From NCBI RefSeq assembly GCF_900156525.1, contig NZ_FTPS01000001.1, positions 1,364,001-1,428,000 on the forward strand: a DNA stretch of 64,000 bases, read 5' to 3'. The position numbers were made by a program, and so were the translations under genes. The notes below the pieces were generated by a model. It searched no databases, was not told the DNA's origin, and saw only the letters and a list, made by a program, of their open reading frames with translations. The DNA is from Pontibaca methylaminivorans. Its GTDB lineage: Bacteria > Pseudomonadota > Alphaproteobacteria > Rhodobacterales > Rhodobacteraceae. Below, piece after piece: positions 1 to 8,640 of this stretch. The number at the start of each line of letters is the position of its first letter. Position 1 is the first letter of the stretch.

Positions 1-1527
1 GTCGTGCCAGCCCTCGACCTGATCCGAGATCGCATCGACGAAATTGCTGAACATCGGGCAGATCACGCCGCCTTCGTCGCGGATGGTCATGGCAAGGCGG
101 CGATACATGTCGGTGCGCTTGTCCACGTCAAGCTCGCCCCGGGCCTCGGCCAGCAGCTTGTCGAAGTCGGGATCCGAAAACTTGGTCTCGTTCCAGTCGG
201 CACCGGTCTGATAGCTGGTCGAATACATCATGTCCTGGGTCGGGCGCCCGTTCCAGTAGGAGTTGCAGAACGGTTCCTTGTTCCAGACCTCGGTCCAGTA
301 TCCGTCACCCGGGCTGCGCACCACGTCGAGCTGGATCCCGGCCTGGGCCGCGCTCTGCTGGTAAAGCTGCGCCGCGTCGAGCGCGCCGGGAAAGGCCACG
401 TCCGAGGTGCGGAAGGTGATCGGCCCCTCGTGACCGGATTTCTTGTAGTAATGGGCCGCCTGCTCGGGGTCGTATTCGCGCTGTTCGATATCGTCGGAAA
501 ACAGCGGATAGGCTGCGTTCACGGGGATGTCGTTGCCGATGGTGCCGTGGCCGAACAGCACCTTTTCCAGAAGCTCCTCGCGGTTCATGGCGAGTTTCAG
601 CGCCATGCGCAGGTCGTTGTTGTCGAACGGCGCGGTATTGCAGTGCATCACATAGACGTAATGCCCCCGGCTCGGCACGGATTTGACCGAGACATTGGGA
701 ACGTTCTCCATCCGCGCGGCAAGGCGCGGCGGCACGCGGTTGATCATGTGCACCTGACCCGACTGCACCGCCGAGACGCGGGCGGAGTCGTCGTTGATCA
801 CCAGCGCCTCGATCTGGTCCACGTGGCCGCGTTCGTCGTCCCAGTAATCCTCGTATTTCTCGAAGACATAGCGCACGCCGGCATTCTCGACCGCGACGCG
901 GTAGGGGCCGGCGGCGATGCCCTCGGATGGGTTGTCCTTGCCGCCGTTCGGCTGGATCACGAGGTGATAATCCGCCATCACATAGGGCAGGTCGGCGTTC
1001 GGTTCCTTCAGTTCGACGATGAATTCGTCGCCCTCGGCCCGCATCCGGTCGATGCCCGCCATCAGGCCCAGCGCGCCCGACTTGCTGCTTTCGTCGGAAT
1101 GGCGCTCCATGGTGGCCATGATGTCTTCGGGCGTGACGGTCTTGCCGTTGTGAAAGGTCACGCCCTTGCGGATCTTGAAGGTCCAGATCTGCGCATCGGG
1201 CGAGGATCCGTGATCCTCGGCCAGCCGGTAGACGAGTTCCCCTTCGGGCGAGACCTCGAACAGCTTTTCGCCGAAGAACGACATCATCGCGTTCGGAGCC
1301 TCGTTGGACGAAAGCGCCGGATCGAAACTGTCGGTGCTCTGACCGCCGCCGAGCCCGACCCGCATCACGCCGCCCTTGACCGGGCCCTGCGCGCGGGCAG
1401 CCTTCGCAAGCATCGTGCCGGCAAGCGTGCTTGTAACGCCAAGCGCGGCGGCGCGGCCCAGAAAAGCCCGCCGGTCGAGCCGGCCCATCGCTGCGAGTTT
1501 TCCGAGATATTTCAATTCGTCAGACAT
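1..1527 (-). CDS. ABC transporter substrate-binding protein, peptide/nickel type (SBP_bac_5), 3' end missing
   Basis: Read on the minus strand from an ATG at 1527 behind a GGAGGAATCG ribosome site, the frame stays open for 509 codons to the window edge, so the C-terminus is missing. The N-terminus carries a twin-arginine-like motif (DRRAFLGR, residues 18-25) followed by an Ala-rich stretch ending in AARAQ, which suggests Tat or lipoprotein-less export to the periplasm. The body has hallmarks of the family 5 solute-binding proteins: an early 'TDSFDPALSSNE' segment, 'WTFKIRKGVTFHNGK', and 'NREELLEKVLFGHG'. Such proteins deliver oligopeptides, dipeptides, nickel or opines to an ABC permease; the substrate cannot be told from sequence. 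The permease and ATPase genes are probably beyond the left edge, downstream of this gene. Confidence 0.85.
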   Translation of the reverse strand, partial: MSDELKYLGKLAAMGRLDRRAFLGRAAALGVTSTLAGTMLAKAARAQGPVKGGVMRVGLGGGQSTDSFDPALSSNEAPNAMMSFFGEKLFEVSPEGELVYRLAEDHGSSPDAQIWTFKIRKGVTFHNGKTVTPEDIMATMERHSDESSKSGALGLMAGIDRMRAEGDEFIVELKEPNADLPYVMADYHLVIQPNGGKDNPSEGIAAGPYRVAVENAGVRYVFEKYEDYWDDERGHVDQIEALVINDDSARVSAVQSGQVHMINRVPPRLAARMENVPNVSVKSVPSRGHYVYVMHCNTAPFDNNDLRMALKLAMNREELLEKVLFGHGTIGNDIPVNAAYPLFSDDIEQREYDPEQAAHYYKKSGHEGPITFRTSDVAFPGALDAAQLYQQSAAQAGIQLDVVRSPGDGYWTEVWNKEPFCNSYWNGRPTQDMMYSTSYQTGADWNETKFSDPDFDKLLAEARGELDVDKRTDMYRRLAMTIRDEGGVICPMFSNFVDAISDQVEGWHD

Positions 1528-1750
1528 CGATTCCTCCCCGTCGGTTCTGGTGCCGATTCCTTCCGGCCGCAGCCGATGGAATAGCGGTTCGCAGGGCGCA
1601 GTCTCGGCCATCCGCAACGCACTGTCACGTCAATTCCGACATTATCCGGTCTGTTCGCGACTGAATTTACTGTGCGATTGCACCCGCGCCGGCAGGGCGA
1701 CCGGGCGGCATCCTTGCACATGCGGGCGGGATAGGCGAACGTCGTTCCTC

Positions 1751-3403
1751 ATGACGATCCTCTGGTTCCTTGTCCAACTGGCCGGGGCGGTGATGCTCCT
1801 GCTTTATGCGGTTCGCATGGTGCGCACCGGGATCGAACGCGCGTTCGGCCCCTCGTTCAAGCGGGTGATGACCCAGCGCAGCAACCGTCTGGGCGCTGCC
1901 GGAATGGGGCTGGTCTTTGCCATCGTCCTGCAAAGTTCATCCGCCGTTGCCCTGCTTGCGGCCAGCTTTGCCGGCACCGGGGCGCTCAGCTTTCCGGCCG
2001 GGCTGTCGCTGATCCTCGGGGGCAATCTCGGCTCGGCGCTGCTGATCCAGATCCTGTCGTTCCCGCTCGGCTGGCTGGTGCCGGTGCTGCTCGCGCTCGG
2101 GGGCGGGCTGTTCCTGCGTTCGGAGCGGCGCGGCGTCCGGCAGGCGGGGCGCATCCTGATGGGGATCGCCTTCATCCTGATCTCGCTGCGGTTCCTGCGC
2201 GAGACGATGGAGCCGATCTCGGACAGCGATTTCCTGCCCTTGATCGCGGGATACCTGGAAAGCGACTATGTGACCGCGGCGCTGGTCGGGCTGGCGCTTG
2301 CCTTCATCATGTTCTCGTCGGTGGCGGTGATCCTGCTTTGCGTCACGCTGGTGCAGATCGGGGCGATTCCGCTTCTCGCGGGGGTGTCGCTGGTGCTCGG
2401 CGCGAACATGGGTTCGGCGCTGATCCCCGCCTGGCTCGCGCGGGGGATGCCGCCCATGGGGCGGCGGGTGCCGATGGCCAGCATGGTGCTGGCCTGCGGC
2501 TTCGCGGTGCTCGCGCTGGTCGGCGTCAATCAACTGCCGGTCCTGCCGCTGATCGAGGGGCACAACACCGGGCAGACGCTGGTGAATGTCCATGTCCTGT
2601 TCAATGTGCTGCTGTTGCTCGTCGGCCTGCCGCTGGTCGGGCTTGCCGACAGGATCTCAAGGCGGCTCGTGCCGCCGGCCCCCACCGTGCACCCGGAGGC
2701 CCTGCCCGAAAGCCACCGCAGCGTTCTGGACGAAAGCGTGCGCGACAATCCCCGGCTCGCGCTTGCGGATCTGCGCCGCGAGGTGCTGCGGATGCTGCAG
2801 ATCGTCGAGAGCCAGATGCGCCCGGTGATGGAGCTTTACCAGGAATTCGACAAACCCCGCATGCAGGCGCTGCGTCAGGTGGACCAGGTGGTGAACGAGG
2901 CGCTGGACGGGATGCGCCGCTACGTGGCCCGGATCAACCCGGAAAGCTTTGGCGAAGACGCCTATGAGCAGGCGCGCAACCTGCTGGAATACGCCATCGC
3001 CATCGAGGCCGCCGGCGACATCGTGGTCAAGCAGCTGCTGCCGATCGCACAGGAGCGCAGCGAGCGGCGCATCCGCTTTTCCGACAGCGGTTTGAAGGAA
3101 CTGCTGTCCATGCACGAGCAGATCATCAGCAACCTGCGGCTCGCGCTCAGCGTGCTGATCTCGGACGACCTTGAAAGCGCGCGCCTCCTGGCCGAGGCCA
3201 AGGACGAGATTGCCCGCACCGAGCGGCGCAACCGGCTGGCCCATCTGCGCCGACTGAGCGAGGGCACGGAGCTCAGCTTTCAGTCGAGCGACGAACATCT
3301 CGAGACGCTGCGCGCCCTCAAGGAATTCAACAGCCGGATCGCCTCGGTCGCCTACCCGATGCTGGAACACGAGGGGCAGCTTCTGGCGACGCGGCTGGTC
3401 TAG
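1751..3403 (+). CDS. Na/Pi cotransporter family protein with C-terminal PhoU-like domain
   Basis: A 550-residue membrane protein. The N-terminal ~300 residues hold two homologous hydrophobic repeats with the QSSSA signature ('VLQSSSAVALL', and a second degenerate copy 'IMFSSVAVILL') and the paired 'LGGNLGSALLIQ' / 'LGANMGSALIPA' segments typical of the type II sodium-phosphate symporters (NptA/PNaS). The C-terminal ~220 residues are helical and charged, resembling PhoU, as in many bacterial fusions. It would bring in phosphate, or export it, using the sodium gradient. The ATG at 1751 is chosen because it begins directly with the first membrane segment (MTILWFLVQLAGAVMLLLYA); the frame is open further upstream but without a membrane-like sequence. 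It stands alone, divergent from the ABC binding protein and convergent with the PRC-barrel gene. Confidence 0.85.
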   Translation: MTILWFLVQLAGAVMLLLYAVRMVRTGIERAFGPSFKRVMTQRSNRLGAAGMGLVFAIVLQSSSAVALLAASFAGTGALSFPAGLSLILGGNLGSALLIQILSFPLGWLVPVLLALGGGLFLRSERRGVRQAGRILMGIAFILISLRFLRETMEPISDSDFLPLIAGYLESDYVTAALVGLALAFIMFSSVAVILLCVTLVQIGAIPLLAGVSLVLGANMGSALIPAWLARGMPPMGRRVPMASMVLACGFAVLALVGVNQLPVLPLIEGHNTGQTLVNVHVLFNVLLLLVGLPLVGLADRISRRLVPPAPTVHPEALPESHRSVLDESVRDNPRLALADLRREVLRMLQIVESQMRPVMELYQEFDKPRMQALRQVDQVVNEALDGMRRYVARINPESFGEDAYEQARNLLEYAIAIEAAGDIVVKQLLPIAQERSERRIRFSDSGLKELLSMHEQIISNLRLALSVLISDDLESARLLAEAKDEIARTERRNRLAHLRRLSEGTELSFQSSDEHLETLRALKEFNSRIASVAYPMLEHEGQLLATRLV

Positions 3404-3406
3404 GCC

Positions 3407-3441
3407 AAAAAATGGGGCGACAGCGCTGCCGCTGCCGCCCC
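3407..3441 (-). terminator. Rho-independent terminator for the PRC-barrel gene
   Basis: On the minus strand a 12-bp stem with one mismatch (arms 3430-3441 and 3414-3425, loop 3426-3429) is followed by an A and then six T residues (3412-3407). This is a classical intrinsic terminator about 60 bp past the stop codon of the gene ending at 3503. It lies directly after the stop of the convergent Na/Pi gene, which it could also insulate. Confidence 0.75.
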
Positions 3442-3502
3442 GGGGGGGGAAGGTCGGCCGCGTTGCGGCCGACGATGGTCCCGCCTGCGCGGGATTACAG
3501 GA

Positions 3503-4246
3503 TTACTGGTCGAGCATCGGATCCGAGGCCGGCTCGTCGCCCATTCCGTCACCGCCGGCGTCCGACTGCTGTTCCTTGGCGCTGACGAACTCTTCCGCCG
3601 CTTCAAGGTCGGCGCGGGTCGCGCTGGTGGTCAGTTGCGTGTTGCCATTCTCGTCCGTGGTGACGTCGAGCTTGTCCATTTCGATGGCGACCAGCTTCTT
3701 GCCGATGCCAAGGAAACCGCCGACCCCGATCACCACGCCCTGAATGCTGCCCTCGTCGAGGTTGATGATGAGGTTCGAGATGCTTCCCACCGCCTCGTCA
3801 CCGCTGGCGGTATAGACCGTGGAGCCGATCAGATCCTTGCCGAGTATCGTATCCTCGCTCTGCATGATGATCTGCCCTTCGACCGGCGCGGCGGCTTCTT
3901 CCGCATCGGTCTCGTCACCCGTGACCACGTCGCCGGTGCCGTCCATGTCGTCTGTCGTGCCGTCTGTCGTGTCGTCAAGCCCGTCATCCATGGTCGCGTC
4001 AGGCGCGGTATCATCCATGGTGCCGTCGGGGGCCGTGTCGGGAGCGGTGTCGTCCATGGTGCCGTCGGGCGCGGTATCCATGGTGCCGTCCTCGGCCGGT
4101 GTCCCGGTGCCGTCGGCGGGTTCATCCAGCGTCTGGGGCGCGTCGGTGCCCGTTGTGTCGTCTTGTGCATAGGCAGCCAAGGGTGCGGTCGCGAGCATGG
4201 CGACCGCGGCCAGAATGCTTGTGGAGCGGAACAAATTCGACATCAT
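3503..4246 (-). CDS. Secreted acidic PRC-barrel domain protein
   Basis: 247 residues. Residues 1-27 form a Sec signal peptide (hydrophobic core ILAAVAMLATAPLAAYA, cleavage before QDD). Residues about 53-105 are a degenerate acidic Asp/Thr/Pro repeat built on units like DGTMDDTAPD. Residues about 134-195 are a PRC-barrel (ILGKDLIGSTVYTASGDEAVGSISNLIINLDEG ... GIGKKLVAIEMDKL seen in separated parts), and the tail is again acidic. PRC-barrel proteins in this lineage are exported and often stress-linked; a precise role is not known. Two adjacent ATGs (4246 and 4243) follow the GGAGGAG site; the second has the better spacing. An EcfG-type promoter sits just upstream and an intrinsic terminator follows, so it is likely a single-gene stress unit. 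Confidence 0.8.
   Translation of the reverse strand: MMSNLFRSTSILAAVAMLATAPLAAYAQDDTTGTDAPQTLDEPADGTGTPAEDGTMDTAPDGTMDDTAPDTAPDGTMDDTAPDATMDDGLDDTTDGTTDDMDGTGDVVTGDETDAEEAAAPVEGQIIMQSEDTILGKDLIGSTVYTASGDEAVGSISNLIINLDEGSIQGVVIGVGGFLGIGKKLVAIEMDKLDVTTDENGNTQLTTSATRADLEAAEEFVSAKEQQSDAGGDGMGDEPASDPMLDQ
3932..4090. repeat. Degenerate in-frame tandem repeat coding DGTMDDTAPD-like units
   Basis: Within the PRC-barrel gene, short near-repeated units rich in GTC/GCC/CAT codons (reading the plus strand 'gtgccgtcggg', 'gcggtatccatgg') encode an Asp/Thr/Pro/Met linker. It should be a disordered, strongly acidic spacer between the signal peptide and the PRC-barrel. Copy number may vary between strains because the units are similar at the DNA level. 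Confidence 0.65.
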
Positions 4247-4280
4247 TTTCTCCTCCGTGAAACGTGTTTTCCGGCAGCCC

Positions 4281-4305
4281 AACGCAATAGGCCGCGTTCG
4301 GTTCC
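4281..4305 (-). promoter_or_regulatory. EcfG-type general stress promoter (GGAAC-N16-CGTT)
   Basis: On the minus strand the sequence GGAAC (4305-4301) is followed after exactly 16 bases by CGTT (4284-4281). This matches the alphaproteobacterial EcfG sigma consensus GGAAC-N16/17-CGTT. The -10 element lies 35 bases before the ATG at 4246, giving a short leader. It points to the PRC-barrel gene, a protein type often found in the general stress regulon of alphaproteobacteria. The match is by eye; chance matches in a GC-rich genome are possible. Confidence 0.6.
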
Positions 4306-4435
4306 GAAATCCCGTTCCGGGTGCCGAACGCCCTGGTCGAGACCGAACCATTTTTCGCGAGCGGCTTCATTCCTGCCGATCGGGCCTTATATGTAAGTAA
4401 CGGGTGCCGTTCTTTTGCCGAGAGGAGTGTGCGCC

Positions 4436-5770
4436 ATGCCCGATGTGACCATGTCTGATGTCACCGAAAATCACCCGAACATCCCGGAAATCGACCAGTC
4501 CGACCGGATCGTGCCGATCAACCTGCGCCAGTCGGGGCGCACGCCGGTCGAAATGCTGATTTCGACCCGGGTGCGCAAATCGCCCTTCTGGCACCTGTCG
4601 ATCGAATCCGGCTGCTGGCGGGCGACCGTGTATAACCGGATGTATCACCCGCGCGGATATGTGAGCATGGAGGAAGGCGGGCCCTCGGCCGAATACCAGG
4701 CGCTGGTCAGCGGCGTCACCATGTGGAACGTGGCCGTCGAGCGCCAGATCCGGGTTCAGGGCCCCGATGCCGAAGATTTCGTCAACACCGTCATCACCCG
4801 CGATGCGACGCGTATCAAACCGATGCACGGGAAATACTGCATCCTCTGCAACGACAAGGGCGGAATCCTGAACGACCCGGTGCTGCTGCGCCTTTCCGAG
4901 GACGAATTCTGGTTCTCGCTGTCCGACAGCGACATCCTGCTGTGGTTCCAGGGAGTGAACGCGCGCCGCGACTGGGATGTCGAGATCGACGAGATCGACG
5001 TTTCTCCGCTGCAGATCCAGGGACCGCTCTCAATGCTGCTGATGCAGGATCTGGCGGGGCCGGCAGTGGCCGATCTGCCCTATTACGGGCTCATGGAGGC
5101 CGAGATCGGCGGCTGTCCGGTGGTGATCAGCCAGACCGGCTTTACCGGCGAAAGCGGCTACGAGGTCTACGTGCGCGACGCCACCCTGACGGCGGAAAAG
5201 GTCTGGTATGCGATCCGCAGCGCCGGCACCCGCTATGGTCTGAAGGTGATCGCCCCGGCCCACCAGCGCCGCATCGCCGCCGGAATCCTGAGCTGGGGGC
5301 AGGACATGGATGCCGAAACATCGCCGTTTCAGGTCAACCTCGGCTATCAGGTGCCGCGCAGGAAAACCCGTGACTATATTGGCAAGGCCGCGCTCGAGGC
5401 CCAGCGCACCCGGATCGAATCCGGCGATTTCCCCTTTGCGCTCACCATGGTGGGGCTGCGCTTCGGGGGCAGGCCGATCACCGATTATGCCCCGGATTTC
5501 TGGCTTGTTTCCGATCGCGAGCGGCGGCGCTGCGGCTACGTGACCTCGCCGTGGTATTCCCCGGAACTCGCCACCAATATCGCGCTGGCCTTCGTTCCCC
5601 CGACCATGGCAGAGCCGGGCACGCAGCTTCTTGTGGAACTGCCCGAAGCCTACAGCGAACGCGGCGGCGAGCCGGCGCAGGCCGTGGTCTGTGAGGTGCC
5701 CTTCCGGGAGTCGGTGCACCCGAGCGCACGCGAGCAGGTCAGGACACGCGGGTTCGACAACGCCGAATGA
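4436..5770 (+). CDS. DmdA/GcvT-like tetrahydrofolate-dependent aminomethyltransferase family protein
   Basis: 444 residues starting at the ATG behind AGGAG (4423-4427, spacing 8). The fold is that of glycine-cleavage T protein: 'VERQIRVQGPDAEDFVNTVITRD', 'GGILNDPVLLRL', 'VSPLQIQGP', 'GFTGESGYEVYV' and 'DYIGKAAL' are family landmarks. The sentence-like order TVYNRMYHP ... MWNVAVERQ ... FWFSLSDSDILL is closer to DMSP demethylase DmdA than to GcvT as I remember those sequences. However, the segment GFTGESGYE follows the GcvT form and not the Trp-containing form of DmdA, and the protein has an extra N-terminal stretch of about 40 residues plus a longer C-terminus. It probably moves a one-carbon group from an unknown methylated or aminomethyl substrate to tetrahydrofolate. 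No gcvH or gcvP is nearby, arguing against a role in glycine cleavage. Confidence 0.75.
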   Translation: MPDVTMSDVTENHPNIPEIDQSDRIVPINLRQSGRTPVEMLISTRVRKSPFWHLSIESGCWRATVYNRMYHPRGYVSMEEGGPSAEYQALVSGVTMWNVAVERQIRVQGPDAEDFVNTVITRDATRIKPMHGKYCILCNDKGGILNDPVLLRLSEDEFWFSLSDSDILLWFQGVNARRDWDVEIDEIDVSPLQIQGPLSMLLMQDLAGPAVADLPYYGLMEAEIGGCPVVISQTGFTGESGYEVYVRDATLTAEKVWYAIRSAGTRYGLKVIAPAHQRRIAAGILSWGQDMDAETSPFQVNLGYQVPRRKTRDYIGKAALEAQRTRIESGDFPFALTMVGLRFGGRPITDYAPDFWLVSDRERRRCGYVTSPWYSPELATNIALAFVPPTMAEPGTQLLVELPEAYSERGGEPAQAVVCEVPFRESVHPSAREQVRTRGFDNAE

Positions 5771-5848
5771 CCGAAGTGACGTTGCGTCCGCAACGGATGC
5801 CGTGGCAACATGCCACGGCATTTCGATTCCATCAGGGTCCACACCACA

Positions 5849-7633
5849 ATGAGCGTTCTTCTGGGAGAGACCGCGCCTTTTGTGGCGCTCGCGATCCTGT
5901 TCCTGCTGTTTGTCATCTTCACGCTGGAAAAATATCCCCCGGACGTGGTGGCAAGCGGAGCGGCGGCGCTTTTCATTCTGCTCGGCCTCGTTCCCTACGA
6001 GGATGCGATGGCGGTTTTCTCGAACTCCGCCCCGATCACCATTGCCGCGATGTTCGTGGTCTCGGGCGCGCTGGTGCGCACCGGGGTTCTGGACACGCTC
6101 GCCAACTTCGTGGTGTCCCGCGCCAAGGAACGCCCAAGGCTTGCCACGACGGTGTTCCTGCTCGCCGCAATGGTCGCATCGGCCTTCATGAACAACACCC
6201 CGGTGGTCCTGGTTCTGATCCCGGTGGTGATCCGCCTCGCCCGCAGCCTTGGCCTTGCCGCCACGCGCCTGCTGATTCCCCTGTCCTACATGGCGGTTCT
6301 CGGCGGCACGCTCACGCTGATCGGCACCTCGACCAACCTGATCGTGGACGGGATCGCACGGCAGAACGGCATGGAGCCGTTCTCGATCTTCGAAATCACC
6401 CCGGTCGGCCTTGTCGCATCGCTGGCCGGTGCGCTCACCCTGTTGATCCTCGGGCGCTGGCTGCTGCCCGACCGCCAGGGCGACGACGGGGCCGCGGAGG
6501 ACGCCGAAATTCCCTACCTCTCGGAAATCCTGATCCTCGACACCTATGCGGGTATTGGGGAACCGCTGGGCGAGATGGCCGATTTCAAACGCGACGGTGT
6601 GCGCGTCCGGGGGGTGAAACGCGGGCGCGACATCAAGCGCGGCGACCTGAACGAACATGTCCTCAGGAAGGGCGACAGCATCGTCGTCATGGCCACCACG
6701 TCAGAGCTTTTGACCCTTGTCGAACACGAGGGGCTGCGGGTCGGGATGCTGCCCACGTCGGAGCCCGACAAGGAAGCCGAGCTTCGCGTGGTCGAGGCCA
6801 TCGTCACCCCGAACCGCCGAAATGTCGGGCGGCGCATCGCGGATCTGACGCTCGGGCGGACGCGGGGCGTGCGGGTGCTCGGCGCCTTCCGGCAGGGCCA
6901 TATCGCCGGCGTCGACCTGTCCAACGTGCGCCTGCGCCCGGCGGACAAGCTGCTGCTCGAGGGGCCGGCCGAGGGGTTCCGGGTGCTTGCCGAAGCCGGC
7001 GACGTGGCGTCCATCACCGAACCGGCCGGGCGCGCCTATCGGCGGCGCCAGGCCCCCATCGCCATCATTGCCCTGCTCGGAATCATCGCCCTTGCCAGCC
7101 TGAACGTCATGCCGATCAGCATCCTGTCGCTGATCGCGGTCGCGGCGATCCTGGTGCTGCGCTGCATCGACAACGACGAGGCCTGGGCCGCCATCGACGG
7201 GTCGATCCTGGTGCTGATCTTTTCCATGCTGATCGTCGGGGCCGGGCTTCAGCAAAGCGGGGCCATCACCATGATCGCGGATGTGCTGGCCCCGATTCTG
7301 AGCGGGCTGCCACCATTCCTGGTTCTGCTGACGGTCTTTTATACCGCGTCTTTCCTGACCGAGATCGTGACCAACAACGCGGTTGCCGTGGTGTTTACGC
7401 CGATCACGATCGCGCTCGCGGCCGAGCTCGGGGTCGATCCGCGTCCGCTGGCCGTCACCGTGATGATCGCCGCGAGCGCAAGCTTTGCCACCCCGATCGG
7501 CTATCAGACCAATACGCTCGTCTACGGGGCGGGCAATTATCGCTTTGCCGATTTCCTCAAGATCGGGATTCCGATGAACCTGATCGTCGGGCTGAGCACG
7601 TCCCTTGCAATCAGCATGTTTTTCCCGCTTTAA
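5849..7633 (+). CDS. SLC13/DASS family permease with two cytoplasmic TrkA-C (RCK_C) domains
   Basis: 594 residues. The first ~200 residues are hydrophobic with the conserved 'MNNTPVVLVLIPVV' loop and 'GGTLTLIGTSTNLIVDG' motif typical of DASS/ArsB-like anion carriers. A soluble insert of about 170 residues then holds two TrkA-C/RCK_C-like units ('GEPLGEMADFKRDGVRVRGVKR' region and 'VGRRIADLTLGRTRGVRVLGAFR' region). The second membrane half contains 'TNNAVAVVFTPITIAL' and 'ATPIGYQTNTLVYGAGNY', the mirrored substrate-binding loop. Such proteins carry sulfate, dicarboxylates or other anions with sodium. The ATG at 5849 (MSVLLGETAPF) fits the first helix better than the in-frame ATG at 5810. It ends 7 bp before panC, so the two may be co-transcribed; a metabolic link is not evident. 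Confidence 0.85.
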   Translation: MSVLLGETAPFVALAILFLLFVIFTLEKYPPDVVASGAAALFILLGLVPYEDAMAVFSNSAPITIAAMFVVSGALVRTGVLDTLANFVVSRAKERPRLATTVFLLAAMVASAFMNNTPVVLVLIPVVIRLARSLGLAATRLLIPLSYMAVLGGTLTLIGTSTNLIVDGIARQNGMEPFSIFEITPVGLVASLAGALTLLILGRWLLPDRQGDDGAAEDAEIPYLSEILILDTYAGIGEPLGEMADFKRDGVRVRGVKRGRDIKRGDLNEHVLRKGDSIVVMATTSELLTLVEHEGLRVGMLPTSEPDKEAELRVVEAIVTPNRRNVGRRIADLTLGRTRGVRVLGAFRQGHIAGVDLSNVRLRPADKLLLEGPAEGFRVLAEAGDVASITEPAGRAYRRRQAPIAIIALLGIIALASLNVMPISILSLIAVAAILVLRCIDNDEAWAAIDGSILVLIFSMLIVGAGLQQSGAITMIADVLAPILSGLPPFLVLLTVFYTASFLTEIVTNNAVAVVFTPITIALAAELGVDPRPLAVTVMIAASASFATPIGYQTNTLVYGAGNYRFADFLKIGIPMNLIVGLSTSLAISMFFPL

Positions 7634-7640
7634 GCCGGCC

Positions 7641-8498
7641 ATGAAGATCATCCGCGACAAATCCGCCCTGCGCGCGCTCGTCAGCGACTGGCACCGGCAG
7701 GGGCATCGTATCGGCGTCGTTCCGACCATGGGTGCGCTCCATGCCGGGCACCTTGCCCTTGTGAAGGCCGCGCGAAAGACCGCGGATCGGGTCATCGTCA
7801 CGCTGTTCGTCAATCCCCGCCAGTTCAACGACCCGACAGACCTGGCGAATTATCCGCGCAGCGAGGACCGGGACGCAAAGGCGCTCGCCCCGCTCGGGCC
7901 CGATGTGCTTTATGCACCGGATCCCGACCAGATCTATCCCGAAGGCTTTGCAACGACCATTACGGTCGCCGGAATCAGCGATGTGCTGTGCGGAGCCTCG
8001 CGCCCCGGGCATTTCGACGGGGTGGCGACGGTGGTGACCAAGCTTTTGCTGCAGACCGGGGCCGACATCGCCTTTTTCGGCGAAAAGGATTTCCAGCAGG
8101 TTCAACTGATCCGCAGGCTGGTGCGCGATCTTGACCTGTGCACCGAAATCGTCGCCTGCCCGACCCAGCGCGAAGCGGACGGGCTTGCGCTGTCCTCGCG
8201 CAATCTGCGGCTTTCGCCGGAGGCCCGCGCCACCGCGCCCGCGCTGCATCGGATCATGGCCGAAACCGCCGCCGCGATCCGGCAGGGCACGGCACCGGAT
8301 GCGGCGCTCGCCAGCGGCCGGGCGGCATTGCAGGCCGCCGGATTCGGCCCGGTCGACTATTTCGATCTGCGCCACGAGGACGATCTTTCGCCCGCAACCG
8401 CCGCCTCTGCCCCGGCCCCTGCCCGCCCGGCGCGGATCTTTGCCGCGGCATGGCTCGACGGGGTGCGGCTCATCGACAACCTGGCGCTTGCAACCTGA
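7641..8498 (+). CDS. panC: Pantothenate synthetase PanC
   Basis: 285 residues. PanC joins pantoate and beta-alanine with ATP to make pantothenate, the last step before coenzyme A synthesis. The sequence shows the nucleotidyltransferase HxGH motif ([14 protein letters not shown], residues about 28-41), '[19 protein letters not shown]' and '[16 protein letters not shown]', and the KMSKS-like '[14 protein letters not shown]'. Length matches the family (about 280). The ATG at 7641 begins [11 protein letters not shown]. It follows the SLC13 permease by 7 bp. The usual partner panB is not in this window, so the pathway genes are split here. Confidence 0.95.
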   Translation: MKIIRDKSALRALVSDWHRQGHRIGVVPTMGALHAGHLALVKAARKTADRVIVTLFVNPRQFNDPTDLANYPRSEDRDAKALAPLGPDVLYAPDPDQIYPEGFATTITVAGISDVLCGASRPGHFDGVATVVTKLLLQTGADIAFFGEKDFQQVQLIRRLVRDLDLCTEIVACPTQREADGLALSSRNLRLSPEARATAPALHRIMAETAAAIRQGTAPDAALASGRAALQAAGFGPVDYFDLRHEDDLSPATAASAPAPARPARIFAAAWLDGVRLIDNLALAT

Positions 8499-8640
8499 GG
8501 CAGCGCCTGCCAGCACATGTTTGCCGAGGTCGCCCCGCCTGTGCAGGAGGAGTGGACGCCCGCCCGCAAAGCGATTAGGCAGGGGCAAACGGGACAGACA
8601 TGAATCTGCGCCCTTCCCGAGCAGGAGCATCAGACGAGGC

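Noticed and set aside
4-1584. A 526-codon open frame on the plus strand at the left edge
   Set aside because: It is the antisense shadow of the ABC substrate-binding protein gene on the minus strand, which has a ribosome site, export signal and conserved motifs.
5030-6658. A 542-codon minus-strand open frame
   Set aside because: It spans parts of two well-supported plus-strand genes (the DmdA-like gene and the SLC13 permease) and reads as His/Arg/Gly-rich antisense sequence.
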